DNA of 64,000 nucleotides, from contig JAKSDO010000021.1 in assembly GCA_022360055.1 (NCBI GenBank), positions 35,890-99,889 on the forward strand, read 5' to 3'. The DNA comes from Cytophagales bacterium (GTDB lineage: Bacteria > Bacteroidota > Bacteroidia > Cytophagales > Cyclobacteriaceae). Positions 33,754-43,825 of the stretch are shown piece by piece (the first letter of the stretch is position 1; every line of letters begins with the position of its first letter). The notes under the pieces are model-generated. The model did not search any database, was not told the DNA's origin, and saw only the letters and a program-made list of their open reading frames with translations. A program made the translations under genes and the position numbers.

Positions 33754-35704
33754 ATTCAAATTCCATTTCGTCCACCTCTTCAAGCGTATCCGGATTCAAC
33801 ACCTTCATGGACAGCTTTTCTCCGTGCACATAAAATATTACCAGGGCGTTTTGGGTGGTGAACCCTTCAACAAACTCGCTCCACGGGGTCTTTTCCTGAG
33901 CGTAATACGGAGCTCCCGCCGCCCCGTTATTTACCTGCCAGATATCGCGCGACAACTCGATTTTTTCGGCGAAGTATTTTTTGGGGTAGATCTTTGTTTC
34001 CGGGCCGATCTTGGTTCTGGCGTAGTTATGTTCGTCTCCCGTCAATATGGCCCTGGTCTTTTTACTTTGATTTACAATGACGTCAAGAAGCTCATCTCTT
34101 CTTTCAATAATACCTTTGGCTACGCGCTTGCCCCCTACCAATGGCCGGAATGCATTTTCACCGTTATACCACATGTCGTCGGCCACATGTCCGCCGTTGG
34201 GGAAAAAAGGAGTATGAACCGTGACGAAAATATGATCGATGTTGGAATCGTTTTCCAAGGTCGATATGGTCGCTTTAAACCATTCCAGTTGATTATCCAT
34301 AATATATCCGTGAATATTTCCGCCGGTAAATGTCACGGCTTTGGTTGTTGGGGCATACCAGTAATTGGAGTTGAGCACCACCATGGCAAGGTTGTCGTAG
34401 ATATAGTAAAACACGCTTTCTTTATAAGAGGGGAAGTCCACATTTTTTTCATCGGGATCATAAGCCGATCCGTCCTCACTATCGGGCCCGTTCATCGGAT
34501 TTACGAACTCCTGCCGATAAACGGCTTCGGCTGATACTTTATCAAAGGGAAAATTGTCGACGGAATATTTTGCATTATTTGTCTCGTCGTAAAAACTTTT
34601 CAGGACAGCTTCATGATTCCCCATGGTGGTCACCACCGGCATATATCTTGCAAATGGCTCGATGGCCCGTTTCCAGTTGGCGTATTCGAGCTTTGTGCTG
34701 TTGGGACTTTCACTTAATCCGGTAATAAGATCGCCGGAGAATTGCATAAAGCGAACCTGCTGTTGCATGTTCAACGCCATGATTTTCTTCATGATATAGA
34801 CATTTGTGCCATACAGATTCCGCTCTCCTCCTCCGTTTCCCGATCTCGAATCGCTTGCGTAGGAGAAGGAGAACTCCGTCCTGCTTCCGGGAGCGGGGGC
34901 GGTTCTGAACGCGTAGGTCTCTTTGAAATTCCCGTAAAGAACCGTGTACGCATATTCCGTATCGGGGCTCAGACCATTTACTTCTATTTCATGGGAGGTG
35001 CCGCTTTTGCCCGAGAATTTTTTGCCGTTGACCCTGATCACGACCTTGCCTTTTACATTTGTCTTTAGAAAAATTACGGCGCTTTGATGCGTCAGGTTAC
35101 AGATTAAAGGCCCTTCAATAACTGAATATTCAGCGACAAAGGGTTTTGTTTCCGCATACACTTTTTTGCCATAAGCAATTTCATGGTATTTCCCGTCGGT
35201 GTCGAGAAAGTCCGCAGCGTCAAAATTGATTTTGCCATCATACAATATATTATTATTGCTGCTCATCACCCGGTAACCTAAAATGCCCTTCTGCTCCTTG
35301 GTCCAGTTAATCATGTCGTAACGCCCTTTCATTTCCTTCAGATTTACCTCTGCCACGCCTTCGATGATTTCGGCAGTTTTGGCAAAATAAACCGGTTGGG
35401 GATACTTGGAGTCGTTGGTGGGTATAAATCCGTAATACAACGTTCCGTTCAGCGCTTTGGCCCTGAAATCGAATCGAAGGCCGGTTTTGGTGCCCTTTAT
35501 ACTTGCGGTAAACTGTTCGGGAGTAAATCCCTTATTGTCGGGCAACGCGTAAAGTTTTCTGCCCTTAAGCTCAAAGTAGAAGCCCTGCTTGTCATGCTGT
35601 ATGTTTGAGTAGATTTTTGGGATTTTTTTCTGTTGCGCCGTCGATGACAAAAAGGACAACAGTAGAAATGCCAGCAGGTGAAGATTGCGCAATGAACGTT
35701 TCAT
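33752..35704 (-). CDS. Exported calcineurin-like metallophosphoesterase
   Basis: This 650-residue protein has a signal peptide (MKRSLRNLHLLAFLLLSFLSSTAQ), an N-terminal beta region (about 25-200), a fibronectin/purple-acid-phosphatase-like domain (about 205-285, LSPDTEYAYTVLYG) and a metallophosphoesterase domain (about 290-600). The metal motifs are ASDSRSG, FSGDLITG, MGNHEA, VTVHTPFF and LTGDEHNY, all with their key Asp/Asn/His residues. It should hydrolyse phosphate mono- or diesters outside the cytoplasm. The substrate is unknown. It lies downstream of the GH92 gene on the same strand (36-base gap) and may be co-transcribed. Confidence 0.88.
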   Translation of the reverse strand: MKRSLRNLHLLAFLLLSFLSSTAQQKKIPKIYSNIQHDKQGFYFELKGRKLYALPDNKGFTPEQFTASIKGTKTGLRFDFRAKALNGTLYYGFIPTNDSKYPQPVYFAKTAEIIEGVAEVNLKEMKGRYDMINWTKEQKGILGYRVMSSNNNILYDGKINFDAADFLDTDGKYHEIAYGKKVYAETKPFVAEYSVIEGPLICNLTHQSAVIFLKTNVKGKVVIRVNGKKFSGKSGTSHEIEVNGLSPDTEYAYTVLYGNFKETYAFRTAPAPGSRTEFSFSYASDSRSGNGGGERNLYGTNVYIMKKIMALNMQQQVRFMQFSGDLITGLSESPNSTKLEYANWKRAIEPFARYMPVVTTMGNHEAVLKSFYDETNNAKYSVDNFPFDKVSAEAVYRQEFVNPMNGPDSEDGSAYDPDEKNVDFPSYKESVFYYIYDNLAMVVLNSNYWYAPTTKAVTFTGGNIHGYIMDNQLEWFKATISTLENDSNIDHIFVTVHTPFFPNGGHVADDMWYNGENAFRPLVGGKRVAKGIIERRDELLDVIVNQSKKTRAILTGDEHNYARTKIGPETKIYPKKYFAEKIELSRDIWQVNNGAAGAPYYAQEKTPWSEFVEGFTTQNALVIFYVHGEKLSMKVLNPDTLEEVDEMEFE

Positions 35705-35740
35705 AAGTTAATTGGGGTTCGGTCATTTATATACTACGAT

Positions 35741-38083
35741 CTATTGATCTTTTAAAGATTCGGTTGAAAGCGAATACGGAAAGTTCTCAGGATTGGTGCC
35801 TCTCTTTTTCTCAGCTTTGTTGTTCATATAAAAAGTTAATTTGCCTCCGTTTATAATATCTTCGTGCAAGATCCAATTGTTATCATATCGATTTCCGTTC
35901 AGTTCTACTTTTTCAACATAGATGTTCTCTTCGTTGTTTTCTTCCGCTTCAATCACAAATGTATTGCCATTGCTCAGGGAAATTGTGACTTTCTCAAACA
36001 ATGGAGAACCGAGTACGTAGGAGGGATGTCCGGGGGTAACCGGATAAAAGCCAAGTGCGCTCAGGACATACCATGCGCTCATCTGTCCGTTATCTTCATC
36101 GCCGCAATACCCGTCCGGAGTCGGACGATACAGGTCGGTCATGATGGAGCGGACGTGTCGTTGCGTCTTCCAGGGTTCCCCGGCATAGCAATATAAATAT
36201 GGCATGTGCTGGATCGGTTGGTTGCCGTGCGCATACTGACCTTTGTTTATCAAAACCATTTCTGTCATTTCATGTATGACCTTCCCGTAAGTTCCCACTT
36301 TAAACTCGGAAGGGGTGGTAAATACCTGGTCGAGCTTTTTGACAAATTCTTTTTTCCCGCCCATGAGATCCATCAGTCCCCGGACATCGTGGAAAACAGA
36401 CCAGGTATAATGCCAGGCATTTCCTTCGGTATACGGGCCGCCCCACTCGATGGGATCAAAGGGTTCGTGCCAGCTTCCGTCCAGTCTGCGTCCGCGCATA
36501 AAATTTGTCGTGGAGTCAAATACATTTTTATAATTAAACGGGCGGGCGCCATATTGGGCAATGTCGTCCGAAAGCTTCATTTTTTTTGCCATCTGCAGAA
36601 TACAAAAATCATCATAGGCATATTCGAGGGTTTTACTGGTGGCTTCCGTAAACTCCGGATAGGGCACATATCCGTTGTTGTTGTATTCCCTTATTCCGTC
36701 ACGACCGGGCACGTAATGCGGGGGGGCGACTCTTGCGTCCTTTTTCATGGCCTGGTAGGCTAATTCGGCATCAAAATCTTCGATCCCTTTGATGTAGGCA
36801 TCTGCAAAAAGTGATGCGCTGTGATTGCCAATCATTATTTTCCGGTATCCCGGGCTTGGCCAGATTGGCAGCCATCCGCCTTCCTTGTAAGCATTTAAAA
36901 TACCCTTCAATATGTTGGAATTCCGCTCGGGATACATAATGGTATAAAACGGGAACAATGCCCTGAAAACGTCCCAGTAACCGACATCGGTAAACAGATA
37001 TCCCGGGCGAATATTGCCGTTAAACGGACTGTAGTGAATCATTTCGCCTTCCTCACTCAGCTCGTAAAAGACTCTGGGAAACAGCAGCATTCTGTACAGG
37101 GAAGTATAGAACATTTCACGTTGATCCGCACTCGCTCCTTCAATCAGGATCTTATTTAATTCCGTATTCCAGGTTTGGTTCAGCTTGATTTTGAGCTGAT
37201 CAAAATTGAAGCGGCTCACCTCTCTTGTGAGATTTGTTGCGGCCTGGGGCAAACTTATAAAAGAGGTGGCGATTCTTACATTTATCTGTTCGTTCTTAAA
37301 GGTTTTGAATCGCAAGGCGGCCCCGGTGTGATCCCCTTCTATTTCTCGTTGAAGGGTCTTAAGCGAGTCGCTGTTCCATAGTGTGAAACTGTCAAACGGT
37401 TTGTCGAAATCAGCGACAAAGTAGAGCGCAAAGTCTTTAGGAGTTCCACCGCTGTTGTTTCTGCACCAACCGACAACGCGCTGCATGCTCGGTATCACCT
37501 TCACATAAGAACCCCCGGGAAAAGCGTCCAGCAGAATCCAGGAGGCCTGTGATTCCGGGAATTCAAACCTCATCATCGCCCCTCTGTTGGTTGCGGTCAT
37601 TTCAGCGCTTATATCTTTTTCATGAAAGGTTACCCCATAATAGTTGGGCAGGGACGTTTCCGAGGTGTGATAATAGTTTAACGCTCTTTTTTCTTCATCG
37701 ATGATGAGTTCACCTACCTCCGGCATGATCGAAAATGCCCCGTAATCTCCGACCCAGGGGCTGGGCTGGTGGGTACACCGGAAACCATTGATGGTTTTGG
37801 AGTCGTAATTATAAATCCACCTGTCGTCGTGGGACCCTGTTTGCGGAGTCCAGAAATTCATGCCCCAGGGATGAGCCACAGCCGGATAGGTATTTCCGGC
37901 GGAAAGATCCGGTGTGGATTGTGTGCCGATCCTTGGATTTACAAACTGTACCAGGTTGGATTGATTGTTTTGCAAGCGCGAAAGATCCCTGAACTGGCAA
38001 TCAGCGAGCAGGATGGTGGTTGCGATAAAAGTCAGAAATTTGGTGTATGAACGTATAAAACCGAACGAATTGAGTTTTAGCAT
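35741..38083 (-). CDS. GH92 alpha-mannosidase lipoprotein
   Basis: The 780-residue calcium-dependent exo-alpha-mannosidase releases mannose with inversion, usually from alpha-1,2-linked N-glycan or yeast mannan ends. A signal with lipobox (TTILLADC) places it on a membrane surface. Family motifs include NTYPAVAHPWGMNFWTPQTG, PYTEGNAWHYTWSVFHD with the probable general acid Glu553, GNQPIQHMPYLYCYAGEPWKTQ, and CGDEDNGQMSAWYVLSALGFYP with the base Asp pair Asp662 and Asp664. All expected catalytic residues are present. No SusCD is adjacent, so it may use soluble oligosaccharides or glycoproteins opened by the protease encoded nearby (inference). Confidence 0.95.
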   Translation of the reverse strand: MLKLNSFGFIRSYTKFLTFIATTILLADCQFRDLSRLQNNQSNLVQFVNPRIGTQSTPDLSAGNTYPAVAHPWGMNFWTPQTGSHDDRWIYNYDSKTINGFRCTHQPSPWVGDYGAFSIMPEVGELIIDEEKRALNYYHTSETSLPNYYGVTFHEKDISAEMTATNRGAMMRFEFPESQASWILLDAFPGGSYVKVIPSMQRVVGWCRNNSGGTPKDFALYFVADFDKPFDSFTLWNSDSLKTLQREIEGDHTGAALRFKTFKNEQINVRIATSFISLPQAATNLTREVSRFNFDQLKIKLNQTWNTELNKILIEGASADQREMFYTSLYRMLLFPRVFYELSEEGEMIHYSPFNGNIRPGYLFTDVGYWDVFRALFPFYTIMYPERNSNILKGILNAYKEGGWLPIWPSPGYRKIMIGNHSASLFADAYIKGIEDFDAELAYQAMKKDARVAPPHYVPGRDGIREYNNNGYVPYPEFTEATSKTLEYAYDDFCILQMAKKMKLSDDIAQYGARPFNYKNVFDSTTNFMRGRRLDGSWHEPFDPIEWGGPYTEGNAWHYTWSVFHDVRGLMDLMGGKKEFVKKLDQVFTTPSEFKVGTYGKVIHEMTEMVLINKGQYAHGNQPIQHMPYLYCYAGEPWKTQRHVRSIMTDLYRPTPDGYCGDEDNGQMSAWYVLSALGFYPVTPGHPSYVLGSPLFEKVTISLSNGNTFVIEAEENNEENIYVEKVELNGNRYDNNWILHEDIINGGKLTFYMNNKAEKKRGTNPENFPYSLSTESLKDQ

Positions 38084-38339
38084 TGTTAATTTCCTCCCAA
38101 AATCGTGAACGGCTAAATTTCTAAAAAAACGAATTCTTATACTAAGGAATTGCGAATAATATTTTGAAAAACCACGGATTTTGAGCTCGATACGGGATCA
38201 ATTGTGGAGTTGAAATCGCTACGCGGCGGGTGGAATAGTTGCCTTCGGACGTATACCTGCGGGCTGTTAACCGCCATCCGGACCGTCCTGTAAACGGAAC
38301 CGATGGTGTGGGGAAAGTTCCCGGGGGGCCTGGAGAAAA

Positions 38340-39053
38340 CTAGCGGGCGGAGAGCATCAAATGGTGATAATCTTTCAATATGGTATGAAGGAACTTCAGA
38401 TCGGGAAGATCGGTATGGATGCCGAGCTTATCTCTGGTTTTGGCGGCTATGGCCTCTACCGGTTTATTGTTGAGCATATTCAATTTGGCATTGATCGCTT
38501 TTTTTATAAGCTCCACATGTTCAGGGCTCAATTCGCTGGCATTCGGGAATACGGGGGCATAGTTTTCATCCAGGTCATTCAGCGTATGCCTTTTAAGAAA
38601 TCCGGATTTTTTGAGCTTTATCACCGTTGTGCCGGCAGCGATATCCCCGAGGCGCTGACCTTTTCCTCCGATGGTAATGCAGAGAATTGCAATAGCTCCG
38701 TAAAAAAAAGTATCGATTGGCCAGAGCAGCCAACGCAGCAGATAGCCGGCAAAATTTGCCTGTGATCCGTCGATTTTTACCACTTTGATGTCCAACACTT
38801 TCTTTCCGACGGATTGACCGTTTTGAGCAACTTCAAGTATCAGATGATAGAAAAAAGCCGGGAGAAATGCGAGCAGAACCAGAAAAGGCTGAGCATCGAA
38901 CGCCCCGGAGTACCCCAGGATGATCGTTAGCACAACGGTAACCGATATCATAATCAACACATCGATCAGGTAGGCAAATATTCGATCACCAAGCCCGGCC
39001 AGTGCGTAGTTTATTTGAACATTTTGAGTGGTATTTATGCTTACTTTTTCCAA
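38340..39053 (-). CDS. RDD-family membrane protein
   Basis: The 237-residue protein has three or four membrane spans and the RDD features: NYALAGLGDRIFAYLIDVLIM (RD in the first span region), NGQSVGKKVLDIKVVK and GQRLGDIAAGTTVIK (the second Arg-Asp). A soluble C-terminal tail (about 160-237) follows. It is divergent by 40 bases from the SpoIIM-like gene, a linkage seen in many bacteria with MoxR/DUF58 clusters. Its role is unproven; ion transport has been suggested for RDD proteins. Confidence 0.9.
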   Translation of the reverse strand: MEKVSINTTQNVQINYALAGLGDRIFAYLIDVLIMISVTVVLTIILGYSGAFDAQPFLVLLAFLPAFFYHLILEVAQNGQSVGKKVLDIKVVKIDGSQANFAGYLLRWLLWPIDTFFYGAIAILCITIGGKGQRLGDIAAGTTVIKLKKSGFLKRHTLNDLDENYAPVFPNASELSPEHVELIKKAINAKLNMLNNKPVEAIAAKTRDKLGIHTDLPDLKFLHTILKDYHHLMLSAR

Positions 39054-39093
39054 AAAATACTAATTTTCGACATGAGTTTAAAATTCAAATTTA

Positions 39094-40086
39094 ATGAATG
39101 AAGCCACTTTTATAAAACAGAATTCAGGAAAATGGAAGGAGTTTGAAAAACTCATTAAGAAAAGTAAGGCCATAGACGCCGACAAGCTGGCCGAAATTTA
39201 TATCCGGATTACGGATGATCTGGCATTTGCCCGAACACACTTTGAAAACAGCGAACTGACGCCCTATCTCAACAATCTGGCTTCGGGCATACATTTGTCC
39301 ATTTATAAAAACAAAAAAGAAGATTCCTCCAGATTCTTAACCTTCTGGAAATATGAATTGCCAAAGGTTATGTCCGGATCCTTGAAATATGTGTTTATCT
39401 CTTTCGTAGTGTTTTCGTTAAGCGGCGCTGTCGGGGCGCTGTCAGCAGCGCATGACGATACCTTTGTCCGGTTGATTTTAGGCGATCAATATGTAAACGA
39501 AACCATTTCAAACATTCAAAAAGGAGACCCTATGGCCGTATATAAGCAGGTCGGGCAGACCGAAATGTTTTTGGGGATCACCTTCAATAATATCCGGGTA
39601 TCTTTTTTGGTGTTCGTCGCCGGCGTATTTACCTCGTTCGCTACCGGCTATCTGCTTTTTATGAACGGTGTAATGCTGGGCGCCTTTCAGTACTTCTTTT
39701 ACCAAAAGGGGTTATTTGTCACATCGGCCCTTACCATATGGATTCACGGAACACTGGAGATATCGGCCATAATTATTGCCGGGGCAGCCGGAATAATCAT
39801 GGGGAACGGATTACTTTTTCCCGGTACATATTCGAGATTGTACTCGTTCAGGCGAGGAGCAAAGAGGGGGCTTAAAATTATTATTGGACTTATTCCGGTA
39901 TTCATTCTTGCCGGATTTCTGGAAGGATTTGTTACAAGGCTAACACATATGCCGGATCTTATTAAAATTTCAATAATTTTGGGTTCGGCAATTTTTATAT
40001 TTATTTACTTCATTTTTATACCTGTTAAAATCAGACTCAATGGCAACCCATCAGAAGATCGCATTTTACAAAGTCAGGAGCTTTAG
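39094..40086 (+). CDS. SpoIIM-like (stage II sporulation protein M family) membrane protein
   Basis: This 330-residue protein has a soluble helical N terminus (about 1-90, FIKQNSGKWKEFEKLIKKSK) and about six membrane spans, with the family segments FNNIRVSFLVFVAGVFTSFATGYLLFMNGVMLGAF and WIHGTLEISAIIIAGAAG. In Bacillus SpoIIM acts in peptidoglycan remodelling, but this organism shows no sign of sporulation. Here the gene opens a six-gene plus-strand operon with MoxR and DUF58. Its end overlaps the next gene by 47 bases. Confidence 0.92.
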   Translation: MNEATFIKQNSGKWKEFEKLIKKSKAIDADKLAEIYIRITDDLAFARTHFENSELTPYLNNLASGIHLSIYKNKKEDSSRFLTFWKYELPKVMSGSLKYVFISFVVFSLSGAVGALSAAHDDTFVRLILGDQYVNETISNIQKGDPMAVYKQVGQTEMFLGITFNNIRVSFLVFVAGVFTSFATGYLLFMNGVMLGAFQYFFYQKGLFVTSALTIWIHGTLEISAIIIAGAAGIIMGNGLLFPGTYSRLYSFRRGAKRGLKIIIGLIPVFILAGFLEGFVTRLTHMPDLIKISIILGSAIFIFIYFIFIPVKIRLNGNPSEDRILQSQEL

Positions 40087-40933
40087 CCAAAAGCTGAACG
40101 CCACCATCGAATTTATTCGCCAAAACTATAAAACACTCGGAAAATCGATATTGTATATTCTTGGCCCGATGGCTGTATTGAACGGACTCCTTTTTTCGCA
40201 ATATATAGATTTTATGTTTGGAAGTATGACGGCGACAGATCCCGTCAACGTACAAAACCCGTTTGCTTTTATAACCAATCCGTCCTATATCGGATTCATT
40301 GTTTTGTCCACATTCAGCGGGCTCTTGAATGTAGCTGTGATTTTTAATTTCATGAAGCTGTACAACAGTAAATATCCGGAGGAAATAACGGTAATGGAGA
40401 TTTTGAACTCCTCCTGGAAAAATATTGTCCCGCTTTTTCTATTGGGGATTTTGATTACGATACTCATAGTGGTCGGTTTTTTGGTCTTTATCATTCCCGG
40501 TATCTATCTGATGATCGCCCTCGCGCTGTCCGTACCGGCATTGTTATTTGAAAGACTCGGTATTATCGAATCTATTCGCAGGAGCTTCGGATTGATAAAA
40601 GGAAAGTGGTGGAGTACATTTGGTCTGCTCTTTGTCGCATCGATCCTGATGTACGCAGTTTCGATGATCTTTATATTGCCATTCTACGTCTTTTACTTCA
40701 TATCGATATTTACGCTGGTAGAAGAGACGGGTATAACTACGGATCTGTCTTCGTGGTGGTTTCAGGGAGGAATGGCCCTTTCCGTCATGTTTATGTTCCT
40801 GGGCAGCTTCCTCACCTACAGCATACCGATTGTCGCGTTGAGCTTTCAATATTTCAATCTGGTGGAACGAAAAGAGTCCGTTGGATTGATGGAAGAGATA
40901 GAGCAATTGGATTCCGAAGATCGAGATCATTGA
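40040..40933 (+). CDS. Polytopic membrane protein (GDPD-membrane-domain-like) of the MoxR cluster
   Basis: The 297-residue protein starts MATHQKIAFYKVRSFSQKLN and contains about six hydrophobic spans, a GLYxNSKYPEEITVMEILNSSWKNIVPLF-type loop and the segment RLGIIESIRRSFGLIKGKWWSTFG (starts near 172), typical of glycerophosphodiester-phosphodiesterase membrane-domain proteins without the enzyme domain. The start overlaps the SpoIIM gene by 47 bases; a later Met would cut into the first span. Function unknown; operon position is conserved in similar clusters. Confidence 0.8.
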   Translation: MATHQKIAFYKVRSFSQKLNATIEFIRQNYKTLGKSILYILGPMAVLNGLLFSQYIDFMFGSMTATDPVNVQNPFAFITNPSYIGFIVLSTFSGLLNVAVIFNFMKLYNSKYPEEITVMEILNSSWKNIVPLFLLGILITILIVVGFLVFIIPGIYLMIALALSVPALLFERLGIIESIRRSFGLIKGKWWSTFGLLFVASILMYAVSMIFILPFYVFYFISIFTLVEETGITTDLSSWWFQGGMALSVMFMFLGSFLTYSIPIVALSFQYFNLVERKESVGLMEEIEQLDSEDRDH

Positions 40934-40936
40934 TTC

Positions 40937-41659
40937 GTGAGCGCTGCGCGTAACATCCTATTCCTGATATTTTTGTCCCTGCATCCTTTGGTCTGTTTTT
41001 CTCAGGAGGACTCTGCGGCATCTTTTAGTGAAAAGTCCCGGATTCGGCAGCAGCAGTTCAATCCGGATTTGATCCGGGAATTCAAAGCGGATAGCGAATT
41101 CATATATGAACTTCCGCCCGCCGCGAGACCCGGCATTTTGAAAATGATCTTTAATACGTTTTTTGAGTGGCTCGTCCTTTTGCTGGGCAATGAATTCTTC
41201 GCATGGTTGGTTTTAATCGTACTGGTTGTATTGGGTGTGGTCGGCCTGGGCTTTGCCCTGTACGGAATTTTCGGTATAGGCAAAACGATCCCGGTTTATT
41301 CCCGGGGCGACGACGGGTTGGCATACTCCGTAAAAGAAGAAAACATACATGAAATCAATTTTCCCGAAGAGATTGAACATGCGGTGAATCAGCGAGCGTA
41401 CCGGAAAGCGGTGAGGCTGGTACATTTGTATTGCCTCAAATTGCTTACCGATAACAATATGATCGATTGGTCGCCTTCCAAAACAAATCACGATTACCTC
41501 TACGAAATTGAATCCGAGGTTTTTCAAAAGCTTTTCTCGAGGCTTTGCTATTACTTTGAATATGTGTGGTACGGTGATTTTCAGGTTGGAATTGCCGAAT
41601 ACGAGGATATAAACGATACGTTTAAGGAATTCAGGAAAAACCTGCGACAATATGATTAG
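40937..41659 (+). CDS. DUF4129-domain membrane protein
   Basis: From the GTG at 40937, three bases after the previous stop, the protein has 240 residues: a signal peptide (to about 23), a membrane span (about 82-110, VLLLGNEFFAWLVLIVLVVLG) and a cytoplasmic DUF4129 tail (about 140-240) with AYRKAVRLVHLYCLKLL, INW-like IDWSPSKTNHDYL and FEYVWYGDF. DUF4129 is often fused to transglutaminases or encoded next to MoxR/DUF58. The next gene overlaps by 8 bases. Confidence 0.85.
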   Translation: MSAARNILFLIFLSLHPLVCFSQEDSAASFSEKSRIRQQQFNPDLIREFKADSEFIYELPPAARPGILKMIFNTFFEWLVLLLGNEFFAWLVLIVLVVLGVVGLGFALYGIFGIGKTIPVYSRGDDGLAYSVKEENIHEINFPEEIEHAVNQRAYRKAVRLVHLYCLKLLTDNNMIDWSPSKTNHDYLYEIESEVFQKLFSRLCYYFEYVWYGDFQVGIAEYEDINDTFKEFRKNLRQYD

Positions 41660-42833
41660 ATTGAACTGGAAATACCTTTCTTTTCTGTCGGGCATACTCG
41701 TGTTGTATTTCGTCCTGCTGTATTTTATGCCGCAGCGGTTTAATTGGTTTGTTACCTTGCACCAGCGCGACAAAAATCCTTTTGGGGCGTATGTCCTGAA
41801 ATCCCTTATGAGGGATTCATGGATCCCTGAGGTCACGAGTTCGAACAAAACCCTGTTTGAATTAAGCGAACTGAACGAACCCAACCTGATGATCATCTGC
41901 GAGAATTTCGAAGTATCGCCATCCGGTATCGAAGCGCTCATGAATCTCGCTTATGGCGGTAAGCGTATACTTATATCCGCACATCAGATGGATACATCGT
42001 TTTCTCAAGCCCTGAAGTTCTCTTTAAACAAACTTTCCTTCTCGTTTTACCTTCAAAATATGTGGGGGGGTGATACGACCGGCGTATCATTGTCGGAGGC
42101 CCGGCCGGATGCCGGAAAAGTGTACTGGTATCCGAGGCAACTGTTGTCCCAGCATTTCATGGATTTTGATACGGCAAAATTCAGGGTCCTGGCCAGAAAT
42201 ACGGACGGCGAGGCTGTGGCCTTGAAAATTGATCATGGCGAAGGGGCGTTCATACTTTCGAGTACACCGCTTGTGTTTTCAAACTTCTCCATGTTGCGAT
42301 CGGAAAATCATGAATTCGCAGCCGGAATACTTTCCAGGCTCTTACCCGGCGCATTACACTGGACGGAGTATTATCAACTCGGGCGAATGGAGTCGCGCAC
42401 CCCGCTGAGATATATTCTTACCCAGCCTCCGTTAAAGTGGGCATTGTACGTTCTGATGATTTCAATTTTGATGTTCATGCTGTTCGAAATGAAGCGAAAA
42501 CAACGCGTCATTCCCGTGCTGAGCCCGCTGAAAAATGAAACGCTTGATTTTGTGAAAACAATAGCCCGGTTGTATTATCAAAGAAAGGATCATAAAAATC
42601 TTGCCGCAAAGAAAATCCTCCATTTTACGGAGTACCTGAAACACCAGTTGCACGTCGATCTCAACGACGATATTTCCGAGGTTGTCACTACCGTAGCAGC
42701 CAAAACTGCTACCGATGAAAAGGAAGTTCAGTTATTTTTTGATCAGATGAACCGCATTGGCAATGCTTCATTTATCTCGTCGGGAGACCTGAAATCATTA
42801 ACAGACAGAATAGACAGAATTTTAAAAAACTAA
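41652..42833 (+). CDS. DUF4350-domain membrane protein
   Basis: The 393-residue protein has an N-terminal span (about 5-24), an extracytoplasmic DUF4350 domain of Rossmann-like layout (about 40-230: NPFGAYVLKSLMRDSW, NLMIICENFEVSPSGIEALM, GGKRILISAHQMD), a second span (about 260-282, WALYVLMISILMFMLFEM) and a helical cytoplasmic tail (about 285-393). It probably senses or binds something outside and passes it to the MoxR ATPase encoded 11 bases downstream (inference). Confidence 0.85.
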   Translation: MIRLNWKYLSFLSGILVLYFVLLYFMPQRFNWFVTLHQRDKNPFGAYVLKSLMRDSWIPEVTSSNKTLFELSELNEPNLMIICENFEVSPSGIEALMNLAYGGKRILISAHQMDTSFSQALKFSLNKLSFSFYLQNMWGGDTTGVSLSEARPDAGKVYWYPRQLLSQHFMDFDTAKFRVLARNTDGEAVALKIDHGEGAFILSSTPLVFSNFSMLRSENHEFAAGILSRLLPGALHWTEYYQLGRMESRTPLRYILTQPPLKWALYVLMISILMFMLFEMKRKQRVIPVLSPLKNETLDFVKTIARLYYQRKDHKNLAAKKILHFTEYLKHQLHVDLNDDISEVVTTVAAKTATDEKEVQLFFDQMNRIGNASFISSGDLKSLTDRIDRILKN

Positions 42834-42844
42834 AACTACCGATT

Positions 42845-43825
42845 ATGGAACTATCCAGTTCGTTTGAAAGCAGGGTCGAGCTGACCAAACTAAAGGAAAA
42901 AACAGAAGTTATGCGCAGGGTGTCCGGCAACATCCTGGTCGGCCAGCGCAAATTATTTGATATGATGCTTACGGCTCTTTTGGCGGACGGCCACGTATTG
43001 ATCGAAGGTGTGCCGGGAATTGCGAAAACGCTCGCTGCAAAAGTTCTGGCCAGACTCGTCGATGCTCAGTTTTCCAGAATCCAGTTTACACCCGACCTCA
43101 TGCCGTCGGACGTGCTCGGCACTTCCGTTTTTAATTTGAAGAAGTCGGAATTTGAATTTAAGGAAGGTCCGCTTTTTGCGAATGTCGTTTTAATCGATGA
43201 GATCAACCGGTCACCGGCCAAAACTCAGGCGGCTTTGTTTGAGGTGATGGAAGAGCGACAAATCACGATCGACGGGAACACCTATCCGATGCATCCGTTG
43301 TATTTTGTGCTTGCCACCCAGAACCCGATCGAGCAGGAGGGAACCTACAAATTGCCCGAAGCCCAGCTCGACAGGTTCCTGTTTAAACTCAACCTGGGTT
43401 ACGTCGGCAAATCGGATGAAATCGAAATTTTGAACAGACATCATCAAAACATCAATCTCGCCGATGTGTCGTCCTTAAAACCGGTGGTGTCTTCCGAAGA
43501 TATCCTTGGATTTCGCTCCAAGATAAAAGAGGTGCATGTCGAAAAAAACATTATTGAATACATAGCTTCCATTGTCGAAGAAACCCGGCGGAACAAATCC
43601 GTGTACCTCGGGGCTTCGCCGAGGGCAGGTATTGCCATGTTGAACGGGTCGAAGGCCTTTGCGGCGCTTCACGGCAGGGACTTTATAACGCCCGACGATG
43701 TCAAGGTAGTCGCAGAACCCGTATTGAATCATCGAATTATTCTTACTCCGGAATCTGAAATGGAAGGTCAGACCTCCCGGGATGTTTGCAACAAAATTAT
43801 TGATAAAATAGATGTCCCCAGGTAG
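42845..43825 (+). CDS. MoxR-family AAA+ ATPase
   Basis: The 326-residue cytoplasmic ATPase has Walker A (GVPGIAKT, about 57-64), Walker B with sensor loop (VVLIDEINRSPAKTQAALFEVMEE, starts near 117), sensor 1 (FVLATQNP) and a lid domain with sensor 2 (GASPRAGIAML, about 257-267). MoxR proteins act as chaperones or metal-insertion/assembly factors for partner proteins with VWA domains. The DUF58 partner gene overlaps it by one base (TAGTG). It is the motor of the six-gene operon. Confidence 0.95.
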   Translation: MELSSSFESRVELTKLKEKTEVMRRVSGNILVGQRKLFDMMLTALLADGHVLIEGVPGIAKTLAAKVLARLVDAQFSRIQFTPDLMPSDVLGTSVFNLKKSEFEFKEGPLFANVVLIDEINRSPAKTQAALFEVMEERQITIDGNTYPMHPLYFVLATQNPIEQEGTYKLPEAQLDRFLFKLNLGYVGKSDEIEILNRHHQNINLADVSSLKPVVSSEDILGFRSKIKEVHVEKNIIEYIASIVEETRRNKSVYLGASPRAGIAMLNGSKAFAALHGRDFITPDDVKVVAEPVLNHRIILTPESEMEGQTSRDVCNKIIDKIDVPR